From the NCBI GenBank assembly GCA_027489135.1, contig JAIYAI010000647.1, forward strand, positions 1 to 14,985: DNA of 14,985 nucleotides. Direction: 5' to 3'. The position numbers were made by a program, and so were the translations under genes. The stretch is from Acetobacteraceae bacterium. Its GTDB lineage: Bacteria; Pseudomonadota; Alphaproteobacteria; Acetobacterales; Acetobacteraceae. Positions 10,701 through 14,985 of this stretch are shown here, one piece after another. The notes under the pieces are model-generated. The model was not told the DNA's origin and searched no databases. It saw only the letters and a program-made list of their open reading frames with translations. Numbering within the stretch: position 1 is the first letter of the stretch; every line of letters starts with the position of its first letter.

Positions 10701-13700
10701 GTCCAGCCAGACGCGGCTCTACGCCTTCGATGCCGCGGCCGGGCAGAAGGTCGCCTTCCTGAACGGCGGGCCGGTGCCCTTCGCCCATTGGCGCATCATC
10801 GATCCCGACGGCCAGCTCGTCACCGGCCCGACCTACATCAACAGCTTCATCGGTGCGGTGACGCTGGGCAAGACCGGCCGATACCTGCTGGAGATCGAGG
10901 GCTACTACGGCCATACCGGGCCGACGAGCATGGAGTTCCGCCTGCTCGATGTCGATGACCAGGTCGCGCCGCTCACCCTCGGCGCGGTCTTTGACGGTGG
11001 CGTCGGCAATCCCGGCGGGCGCGACATCCGTACCTTCACGCTGACGGAAGAGACGCTCGTCTACGTCGATTCGCTTGACGGCAACGGCAATGCCACCTGG
11101 CAGCTCGTCGGGCCGACGGGACAGGTGGACAGCCGGAATTTCCGCAGCACCGACGGCATCAGCCGCGCCGAGGGCGACAGGCTCGCGCTGGCGCTCCGGC
11201 CCGGCGACTACCGTTTCATCGTCACCTACAACGACCGGACGATCGGACGTTACGCCTTCCGGCTGCTCGACCTCGGTGCCGCATCTACCCTGGCGACCGG
11301 GGCGCCCGTGTCGCTTGCGCTCAATCCGGCGAACGGCACCCAGGCCTATGCCATCGATGCCGCGGCCGGCGAGCAGTTCCACGTCTCGGTCACCGGGGGC
11401 AGCAACGTCTCGCTGCGGCTCATCGACCCGACCGGTCGCGTCGTCGTGTATCTCCGCGACGCCAACCAGGGCTTCACGACACCGCTGCTCGACCTCGCCG
11501 GCACCTACGTCCTGCTTGTCGAGGGCTATGTCGATGCCGGGAGCGGCGCGCAGGGGCTGACGGCGCGGGTGGATCGCCTGGCGCATGGCACGGGCAGCAC
11601 GGCGCTCGGCGCGCAGATCGACACGACCATCAGCGTGCCGGGGCAGGAGCAGCGCTTCACCTTCACGGTCGACTCGCCGCGGCAGGTGCTGATCGATCCG
11701 CTCGGCTTCGATGGCCGCTTCTACTGGACGCTCGCCCTCGCCGACGGGACGGAGGTGACGCGCAGCTTCAGCCGCTCGACGAGCATCTACAGCAGCGGCC
11801 CGGACAACCCGCTGCTGCTGCTGGACGCCGGCACCTACACGCTGCGCATCGGCGCAAACAACAACGCGACCGGCGCGGCCTCGCTGCGCATCATCGATGC
11901 CTCGACCGCCCCGATCCTGACGCCGGGCGTGCCGGTGACGGGTTCGCTCGCACCGGCGGGCCAGGCGAATGTCTTCCGGCTGCAGGGCCAGGCCGGCGAT
12001 GTCTTCTTCTTCCAGCCGCAGCAGCAGGGCGGCGGCAGCGCCTACTGGCAACTCATCGCGCCCGACGGCAGCAACCTGTTCAACGCCCCCTTCACCACCC
12101 AGGGCCGCTACACCCTGCCGGCGACCGGCACCTACACGCTGCTCGTGCTGGACCTGAACAATACGCCATCGCCGCCGCTCACCTATGGTTTCAACGTCTT
12201 CGACAATCGCCGCGGCGCGGTGGTGCCGATCACGGAACGCAGCAATGCGCCGGCGCCCGACCTCGTGGTCGAGAACCTGGCGATCAGCGCACCCGGCGGC
12301 ACGATCCAGTCCGGCGCCGACGTCACCATCACCTGGGAGGACGTCAACACCGGCAGCGACCGCACCGGTGCCGCCTGGTCGGACCGTATCCTCGTCACCA
12401 ACCTCGACACCGGCGTGATCATCGCCGACCGGCGCCTCGAGGCAGGGATCGCTGATCTTGCCGCAGGCGGCCGCCTGGCGCGGCAGATCACCTTCGCCCT
12501 GCCGCCAGGCAGCCTCGGCGCCGGACGCATGTCGGTGCGCATCGTCGCGGATTCGGCCAACAGCGTGGCGGAGAACAACCTCGCCGGCACGGGCGCCAGC
12601 AACAACAGCGCGACGCTGGCCTTCACCTCCATCCTCGCGGTCTATCCGGATCTCGTGGCCGGGCCGGTCACCGCCTCGCCGGGCGGCGCCTACGTGCCGG
12701 GCCAGGCCGTCACGGTCACCTGGACGACGACGAACCAGGGCAATGCGACGACCGGCCCGCTCGGCTGGACGGAGCAGTTGACCGTCGTCGACATCACCAC
12801 AGGCAACCAGGTGGCGACGCTGTCCGTCACGCAGCCCGATGGCGCGCCGCTGGCCGCCGGTGCCTCGGTGCAGCGCAGCGTCCAGCTCGTCTGGCCGTCG
12901 GGCGGGGATTCGACCGGCGTCTTCACCTTCACCGTCGCCGTCGATTCGACCAACCGGATCCTGGAGGCGAATGCCGACGGCACCGGCGAGTCGAATGGGC
13001 AGAGCGCGCTGCGCGTGATCTCGGCGCCGAACATCCTGGTGCGCGACCTGCAGCGCGCGCCGGGGGAGGTGCGGGCGGGCGGGCCCATCACCCTGACCTG
13101 GAACGACGTCAACGACGGCACGGCACCGACGCCGAACGGCTGGTCCGACCTGGTCCGCATCGTCCGCGTCGACAACGGGCAGGAGATCTATCGCCTGGCC
13201 GTGCCGGCGGATCCGCCCGGCAGGCTCGCGGTCGACGGGGTGCTGCCGCGCAGCGTGACCTTCAACCTGCCGGCTTCGGCCGCTGCCGTGGGCGAGTTGC
13301 GGATCTACGTCAACAGCAACCGGGACGTGAATTTCCGCACGCAGATCACCCAGGTCACGAAGACCGGCGGCTTCGTCGGTGAGAACCGGCAGGAGATCGT
13401 CGTCACCGCCGAGGCCTCGCTCAACGCGACGCTGACCGCCTCCAACCTCGTGGTGCCGGCCAGCGGACGCGGTGGCGGCGTGGTCAACCTGACCTGGCGG
13501 GTCACCAATACCGGCAATGCCGCGACCGATGCGTCAAGCTGGACCGACCAGATCGTGTTCAGCCCGACGGCGACGCTGGACCCGGCCACCTGGACCGTCC
13601 TCGGCAGCGTGACCCACACGGGCGCTCTGGCGCAGGGGCAGGCCTATAACGGTGCGGCGTCCGTAACCTTGCCGCTGCGCTTCACGGGCACCGGCTACAT

Positions 13701-14985
13701 CGCCGTGCTGGCCGATGCGCTCCGCGCCGTGACCAACCCATCGCGCGGGCAGGAATACATCGCCGGGCCCGCGTCGATCGCGCTCACCTCGCCCTACTCG
13801 GACCTGACGACGGAGGCGGTCTCCGCGCCCACCACGGCGAAGGATGGCGAGCAGATCACCGTCACCTGGCGCGTGCGTAACCTGGGCGACAGCGCGACGG
13901 ATGTCGATGCGGGCTGGACGGACAAGGTCTATCTCTCGCAGACGACAGACGTGACCGGCAGCAGCATCCTGCTCGGCTCCGTCACGCATGCCGGCGGGCT
14001 CGCGGTCGGCGCCACCTACACGGGCCGCGCCACCTTCAAGCTGCCGAGCGGCGTGACCGGCGCCTGGCGCGTGCTGGTCGTCACCGACACCAATGGTGGC
14101 GCCTACCAGGCCGGGCGCACGGCGAACGACACCGGCGCGGCCGCCGGCGCGCTGCTGATCGACGCGCAACCCTCGCCGGACCTGGTCGTGACGGCGGTGG
14201 GCATCCCTGCGGTGACGGTGCCGAAGGTGCCGACCACCGTCACCTTCACGGTGCAGAACATCGGCGAGGCGGTGGCGCGCGGCCCCTGGGCCGACCAGAT
14301 CGTCCTGCGCTACGGCGCGGGTCTGGCCAGCACCTCCGTGCTTGCCGTGATCCAGCGGACCGGCGACCTGCTGGTCGGTCAGACCTACACGGTGACGGCC
14401 ACTGTCGAACTGCCCGCCATCCCCGACGGCCCGGCCGAGATCGCCGTGACCACCGCCCCGGGCCAGGGCGTGGGCGAGGCCGGGCGCTTCGCCAACAACA
14501 CGCTGGAAAGCGCGGTATTCAACACCGCCCATCCCGATCTCCGCCTCGTCGGCGTGACTGCGCCCACCGCGCTGATCTCCGGCCAGACGCTGACGGTCGA
14601 CTGGACCACGACCAATGCCGGCAGCGGCACCGCGCTGAACGACTGGACCGAGACGGTGACGCTGGTGCAGGGCGAAAGCCGCACCGTCATCGGCACGATC
14701 ACCGAGACCGATCCGCTGGAGGCCGGCGCCCAGCGCGCGCGGCGGATCACCTATGCCCTGCCGATCGGCTTCAGCGGTCCCTTCCAGGTGGTGGTCAGCG
14801 CCGACACCACCAATGCGCTTGGCGAGACGACGCCGCAGCGCACCGACAATTCGGAGACGCGGCTGCTGGCGGTGACGCTGGCGCCCTATGCCGATCTCTC
14901 GGTCAGCGCGGTGACGGCGCCGCCCGTGACCATCGCCGATCCGGCGACCATTACCGTCGGCTGGACCGTGACGAATATCGGCACC
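1795..14985 (+). CDS. Giant LEPR-xLL-type multidomain repeat adhesin (3' end outside window)
   Basis: One uninterrupted frame of 4,397 codons from ATG 1795 to the window edge, with no stop reached. Order of parts: basic head (residues 1-36); YEPRILLSA signature (37-45); 24 beta-sandwich repeats of two alternating types A and B (46 to about 3486); four concanavalin-A-like domains set among them (about 353-583, 1525-1757, 1972-2202, 2617-2844); and CARDB-like adhesion repeats from about 3487 to the edge. Proteins with an N-terminal LEPR-xLL signature are known as very long repetitive bacterial proteins, presumed extracellular. LamG and CARDB modules are linked to carbohydrate or protein binding and cell adhesion. 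No classical signal peptide or membrane segment is visible. By-eye translation shows no Cys and only about 13 Lys. Inferred role: a secreted or surface-held adhesin or matrix protein. Export, possibly by type I secretion, cannot be judged because the C terminus is missing. The frame is very well supported by recurring motifs; the function is only general. Confidence 0.93.
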   Translation, partial: MSVTLRRPNRAERRAAKHSDRARHRTLPSQRLAFETYEPRILLSALLPVQGAIDVPGQVNQYSFTLSESERVYFDSQTNSGQINWTLQGPTGTLVSARPFSNSDISRSPGEAALTLVAGDYTLTVAGQGATIGNYDFQLLDLAEATPITRGALVQGRLDVGSETDLYRFEGTAGDLLLFDGQPLDPQGTRWRVLGPGDAVVFDSIGLGTPSGPNRLTETGTYTVLVEGAIGQVVPADYSFTVYNATTRAAPLTLGATVTAALATPGTIDAYDVTLAADATLLFDSLTPRGDLRWTLTGTTGDVVTTRSFTASDAGNGDPTLRLAAGTYRLSISGAGAAAGAYAFRLLELAAAPVLAVGALQAGTLADAGVNATTLHGAIGPAIGTDAPPLSLSLGTNAVSAAIAPSPALETQAFTVEAWVWRNAGTDSTTVIYQQNGGFGFYVDNSDRLALGIEGTTLRAAGPLREATWVHVAASYDGATMRLFVDGAEVASQARIGAITYDGSGGRIGATDAAGNNLWQGRLAEIRQWNVARSAADIIATRGQILGPRAGLAGLWHLDEASGLTLADSSGNGQTATLGVVPGTETQLYAVTLTAGQTYFLSVPSQGSVVPGLSASATMRLYDPAGGLVFGQALGNRSGITATVSGTYVLAIEGAVGNAPSLAYQLRVVPTVNAAATLAVSDVAEGSIDLPSQGITYAFTLATDSRLLMDALTSATGLQWTLTGPRGTEVRDRDLRSSDGIRTPAQPLLLLPAGDYRLTVNGSGTATGAFRFRLLDASPGAVATGFALGDEVEVTPDRVNGTALVRFDAAAGDTLSISALAGAFNANMVLFDPDGRVLLGPDFFQSRTDIGIGATGTYVLALQATIEQTTIPTLRLRVNLDSHVDPAPLTGTALSLGAEVTAAFPAANTPQDYVFSVAGPTRLVFDALTAESPFVVVNVVGPRGVELANTQFTASDSNERNSGVVIDLAAAGTYRLRLVNPGGFLGNVRFALRDLGAPVAVLGTDGTALQRALSPSNGTDVLAFDGVAGQSLFLDASASLNGFQDVHARLIDPFGRQIAGPFRLGDAVLSIEATGRYTLLLEGQRINTFYGATTAYTVALSRIADPAPLPVLTGETVTGRIDAPGETNRYVLDLAAETRLILSSYTSDTSVQFRIVTDDGTILSQRLADAVGYGVGSPVFTLAAGRYTILLSSSAAIGTPSYGFALYDLATAQALTAGIRVDATLQPNQAVAAYTIALDAGERLRVYTTRESPINDAELLILDPDGRPLAEQGRYFSSPATFEIARTGTYTVLFLGANNGLGPRPSVAYSITALVDPPPAVVPFDTLTLDILADRVDERRYRFTLDEATRVIFNSLAGDGNLTWTLEGPNGYRLQRNFYFSGSYELGGTNPVLNLFAGTYTLTFTTGANTPGTTYFQLLDLDDATLLTPGATINTTNTPGNRTQLFAFDGVEGVPLALTTLDPENWLAVRVIDPNGVQLFGPVETGQRLITPAVTGRYTVIVEGRTWNGTPRNLSIGIAAVPQPNIVLDGAGDLTGPKGPYSAPGRIGQALAFTGLESVQIADTAALDLTGSFTLEAWVNRDETDNAEVPIITRGGGRTVAYALGINSANQVWLKISDNINVYSLYTNGNAAPSGTWTHVTGVVDVVARTMTIFINGEQAAQTGIGSYAAVDSSAPLMIGADAPLGSFGNGAFQGLMQQVGVWGVARSGADILGSYQAARTGLEPGLIVALPLGDASGSAAIATLGPAALTARVVRVYQGLDNVVTGRIGQPFETVTYRFTLGQATRFLIDGLTDQDGFSVTLTGPDGLSVTRSILRTDSYEFGGNPVFSAGAGAYTMVVRAASGRIGSYGFRLLDLAEAAPIALNTPVNFTLPAGFATQALRFTAAAGDRLAFRALDLPVRSDLVTIRLIDPLGRQITGILNFENLSNLATLPLGGDYTLLVEGRSQYLRTGPLAIGLEIDRAETIPATLQVGAPNPAPGPIWGAGLTQGQGLVFTGAEAVRVADGVATDQTNSFTIEAMVRIDRFNGYTPIATKIAAAGGTGGTTRAYGLYVQDNGSIVATVRDASGEQSVRSDAGLVRAGQWNALALVVDRTFGTMSVLRNGVVVATVNIRTQAGIDQDGDLVIGATDEGDAGYGRLEGAITSFRLWSVARTAAQIAAAMAVPPASNTDGLTVDLGFTEGSGRTTANRATPGGTASLVTANTDGVTGFITRIGQAVAYTFTLAETRLIEVDSLGGNAGLGWGINGPYGGIAGARLSNTNGFDVGGNTVLRLEAGTYTFTISSIDGVGAYNMRLIDLGAAAVGLTSGIPVSGVMPQSSRSAVYRFTASAGDTLFFDAIAAAGEISWRLIDPEGRLVSGPRGYSDAFLALGATGDYFLLLESRAANGGRGTYSFNAVVVPTVTQPMTLGARVAGAITVASQRQAYAFTLDEAKQVVFDSLTNDGTMLWSLTGPNGTVFSEDEFQNSDGDRQGGNTVRSLIAGNYVLTVRGNQDYVGSYAFRLLDLATGAPLTLGAPVEGTLGEQGRATDVYRFEATARDRVVFQPASSSNGGTTWRLVDPFGRTVAGPSGFAVSGPITLVDGTYTLLVEGPVASTADATYGFTLARLPQQDAGGQTAQDFDSEGLLPYTLGNFDNSPPALVDGPTGKALRLTASENNGGQNTAVFFPMTEDGPLGSITVALDLSITPNPANRNAGVVVALLDAATWGESGIGPELFNNAGLANSLGIAFDVNDRYGGDGARNHIAIRTGGGLVSQHLVSPANVDLGAGTPIRAVITVTQAEGGARVSVVLTPQGGSAFTAVIDAFVGGYVLNPLRVAIGGWSFFTNARQLVDNVSIAAVPGPEAATPITIGQVVTGAVTLPDSVIRYSFDLASETTLVFDNLTTDPGNTVYSITGPSGLIESGSIWAADWANRGGSNALRLGPGHYIVSFSVQFQRTGTFAFRLLDTATATPVSISTMEDAATTVNFESSQTRLYAFDAAAGQKVAFLNGGPVPFAHWRIIDPDGQLVTGPTYINSFIGAVTLGKTGRYLLEIEGYYGHTGPTSMEFRLLDVDDQVAPLTLGAVFDGGVGNPGGRDIRTFTLTEETLVYVDSLDGNGNATWQLVGPTGQVDSRNFRSTDGISRAEGDRLALALRPGDYRFIVTYNDRTIGRYAFRLLDLGAASTLATGAPVSLALNPANGTQAYAIDAAAGEQFHVSVTGGSNVSLRLIDPTGRVVVYLRDANQGFTTPLLDLAGTYVLLVEGYVDAGSGAQGLTARVDRLAHGTGSTALGAQIDTTISVPGQEQRFTFTVDSPRQVLIDPLGFDGRFYWTLALADGTEVTRSFSRSTSIYSSGPDNPLLLLDAGTYTLRIGANNNATGAASLRIIDASTAPILTPGVPVTGSLAPAGQANVFRLQGQAGDVFFFQPQQQGGGSAYWQLIAPDGSNLFNAPFTTQGRYTLPATGTYTLLVLDLNNTPSPPLTYGFNVFDNRRGAVVPITERSNAPAPDLVVENLAISAPGGTIQSGADVTITWEDVNTGSDRTGAAWSDRILVTNLDTGVIIADRRLEAGIADLAAGGRLARQITFALPPGSLGAGRMSVRIVADSANSVAENNLAGTGASNNSATLAFTSILAVYPDLVAGPVTASPGGAYVPGQAVTVTWTTTNQGNATTGPLGWTEQLTVVDITTGNQVATLSVTQPDGAPLAAGASVQRSVQLVWPSGGDSTGVFTFTVAVDSTNRILEANADGTGESNGQSALRVISAPNILVRDLQRAPGEVRAGGPITLTWNDVNDGTAPTPNGWSDLVRIVRVDNGQEIYRLAVPADPPGRLAVDGVLPRSVTFNLPASAAAVGELRIYVNSNRDVNFRTQITQVTKTGGFVGENRQEIVVTAEASLNATLTASNLVVPASGRGGGVVNLTWRVTNTGNAATDASSWTDQIVFSPTATLDPATWTVLGSVTHTGALAQGQAYNGAASVTLPLRFTGTGYIAVLADALRAVTNPSRGQEYIAGPASIALTSPYSDLTTEAVSAPTTAKDGEQITVTWRVRNLGDSATDVDAGWTDKVYLSQTTDVTGSSILLGSVTHAGGLAVGATYTGRATFKLPSGVTGAWRVLVVTDTNGGAYQAGRTANDTGAAAGALLIDAQPSPDLVVTAVGIPAVTVPKVPTTVTFTVQNIGEAVARGPWADQIVLRYGAGLASTSVLAVIQRTGDLLVGQTYTVTATVELPAIPDGPAEIAVTTAPGQGVGEAGRFANNTLESAVFNTAHPDLRLVGVTAPTALISGQTLTVDWTTTNAGSGTALNDWTETVTLVQGESRTVIGTITETDPLEAGAQRARRITYALPIGFSGPFQVVVSADTTNALGETTPQRTDNSETRLLAVTLAPYADLSVSAVTAPPVTIADPATITVGWTVTNIGT
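1903..1929 (+). other. LEPR-xLL-type N-terminal signature (YEPRILLSA)
   Basis: Residues 37-45 read YEPRILLSA, a one-residue variant of the LEPR-x-L-L signature found near the N terminus of giant repetitive bacterial proteins. It follows a head rich in Arg (residues 1-31), with a short hydrophobic stretch (ILLSALL) after it. The first beta-sandwich repeat begins immediately afterwards. The signature's function is not established, as far as I know; a role in export or surface retention is speculation. Confidence 0.75.
2851..3543 (+). other. LamG-type lectin domain 1, inserted in repeat unit B2
   Basis: Residues about 353-583. Typical laminin-G-like/concanavalin-A-like jelly-roll motifs are seen: FTVEAWVWRN, TWVHVAASYDGATMRLFVDG, RLAEIRQWNVARSAADI and a closing GLWHLDEASG. 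The preceding PVLAVGALQAGTL looks like the first strand of a B repeat, and the rest of a B repeat resumes at 3544 (TQLYAVTLTAGQ). This domain therefore seems nested in the first loop of B2. Such domains often bind glycans or proteins; the ligand is unknown. Confidence 0.85.
6367..7065 (+). other. LamG-type lectin domain 2
   Basis: Residues about 1525-1757, between repeat B6 and repeat A7. Motifs: GRIGQALAFTG followed by VQIADTAALDLTGSFTLEAW, TWTHVTGVVDVVARTMTIFI, a MIGAD turn, and QQVGVWGVARSGADI, closely matching the corresponding segment of domain 1. The next A repeat is complete, so this domain sits at a repeat boundary and does not split a repeat. Confidence 0.85.
7708..8400 (+). other. 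LamG-type lectin domain 3
   Basis: Residues about 1972-2202, between repeat B7 and repeat A8, only one A-B pair after domain 2. Motifs: GQGLVFTGAEAVRVAD, SFTIEAMVRIDR (Met where the other two have Trp), QWNALALVVDRTFGTMSVLR, DLVIGATDEGDAGYG and TSFRLWSVARTAAQI. Length is 231 residues, the same as domain 1. Confidence 0.85.
9643..10326 (+). other. L-type-lectin-like concanavalin-A domain
   Basis: Residues about 2617-2844, between repeat B9 and repeat A10. It lacks the LamG motifs of the other three domains. It opens with QDFDSEG, contains NSLGIAFDVNDRY followed about seven residues on by NHIAIR, and ends near QLVDNVSIAAVPG. The pairing of a FDxxND-type strand with a following NHIAI strand resembles legume/bacterial L-type lectins, where such Asp and Asn residues bind calcium next to the sugar site. 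This is motif resemblance only; the metal or sugar binding is inferred. Confidence 0.6.
12253..14985 (+). repeat. CARDB-like adhesion repeats, at least eight, last one cut by the window
   Basis: From residue about 3487 the protein changes to repeats that open with a [AYSH]PDLVV-like strand, then TITWxVxNxGxAxT, WxDxIxL and a DxxNxVxExxxxNN-type end. This is the pattern of CARDB (cell adhesion related domain found in bacteria). Approximate starts: 12253, 12643, 13024, 13411, 13795, 14173, 14530, 14887. Spacing is 126-130 residues for the first five units and 119 for units six and seven. CARDB domains are Ig-like folds in surface proteins of bacteria and archaea. The array continues past the window, so the total number is unknown. 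Confidence 0.85.

Larger units (their letters stand above)
1930..12252 (+). repeat. Array of 24 alternating A/B beta-sandwich repeats (12 pairs), interrupted by four lectin domains
   Basis: Two repeat types of about 100-110 residues alternate strictly. Type A has a [FY]xFTL strand, a FDSLT-like strand, W[TS]LxGPxG, an FxxSD-like turn, GGxNxxLxLxAGxYxLxV, and ends YxFRLLDL. Type B has YxFxAxAGxxLxF, a RLIDPxGRxVxGP motif and a TGTYTLLVEG motif, and ends in a YxFxL strand. Type B resembles PPC (bacterial pre-peptidase C-terminal) beta-sandwich domains; type A looks like a diverged relative. Approximate A starts: 1930, 2542, 3820, 4453, 5113, 5749, 7066, 8401, 9010, 10327, 10963, 11596. Approximate B starts: 2230, 2851 (split; resumes 3544), 4135, 4786, 5431, 6067, 7375, 8701, 9322, 10651, 11284, 11911. 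Units are similar in protein but clearly diverged in DNA, so the expansion is old. Boundaries are by eye, within about 10 residues. The likely role is a rigid extracellular stalk carrying the lectin domains. Confidence 0.85.

Noticed and set aside
8046..10958. Plus-strand open frame of 970 codons
   Set aside because: It lies in another frame inside the giant gene. Its product is Arg-, His- and Gly-rich with no motifs, whereas the main frame shows LamG, A and B repeats across the same span.
1663..12051. Minus-strand open frame of 3,462 codons
   Set aside because: It lies exactly in register with the codons of the giant plus-strand gene and is open only because that gene avoids TTA, CTA and TCA. 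Its product is an Arg/Asp/Gly/His-rich sequence without recognisable domains, while the sense frame shows repeated, well-formed domains. It begins at TTG and ends in the intergenic region.
13534..14532. Minus-strand open frame of 332 codons
   Set aside because: It is in the same antisense register as the long shadow and stops at the single TCA codon of the sense gene. It has no domain content, and CARDB repeats occupy the sense strand.
1930..14985. CRISPR array or tandem DNA satellite
   Set aside because: The repetition is at protein level only; units are diverged in DNA, with no short identical direct repeats at regular spacing.

Overview
The window is about 15 kb of GC-rich bacterial DNA. 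Third codon positions are almost always G or C. It holds one complete gene and one enormous incomplete gene, divergently arranged around a 300-base intergenic region. The codon usage, the Baeyer-Villiger-type flavin monooxygenase and the giant LEPR-xLL-type repeat protein fit a high-GC proteobacterium, perhaps an alphaproteobacterium such as an Acetobacteraceae/Roseomonas-like organism. That placement is inference; no rRNA or other marker gene is present.

Left region (1-1494, minus strand): a class B flavoprotein monooxygenase with both dinucleotide-binding motifs, the Baeyer-Villiger fingerprint and the catalytic arginine region. It appears to stop roughly 45-50 residues earlier than well-studied family members. 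Its TAG stop lies exactly at the window edge.

Intergenic region (1495-1794): a divergent promoter region with an AT-rich patch and two small adjacent inverted repeats (1624-1659). No convincing -35/-10 boxes, RNA gene or terminator was found.

Right region (1795-14985, plus strand): a single reading frame with no stop for 4,397 codons, running off the right edge. It encodes a giant mosaic repeat protein. In order it has: a short basic head; a YEPRILLSA variant of the LEPR-xLL N-terminal signature; 24 beta-sandwich repeats of two alternating types, called A and B here (12 A-B pairs, each pair about 200-220 residues, B resembling bacterial pre-peptidase C-terminal/PPC domains); four concanavalin-A-like lectin domains of nearly equal length spliced between or into the repeats (three LamG-type, one L-type-lectin-like); and at least eight CARDB-like adhesion repeats, the last cut by the window. 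The protein has no visible cysteine, very few lysines and no classical N-terminal signal peptide. This suggests a secreted or surface-exposed giant adhesin. Its export signal and any transporter genes would lie to the right of the window.

The two genes are transcribed away from each other and show no obvious functional link. A very long antisense open frame (1663-12051, minus strand) is a codon-usage shadow of the giant gene and is not annotated as a gene.
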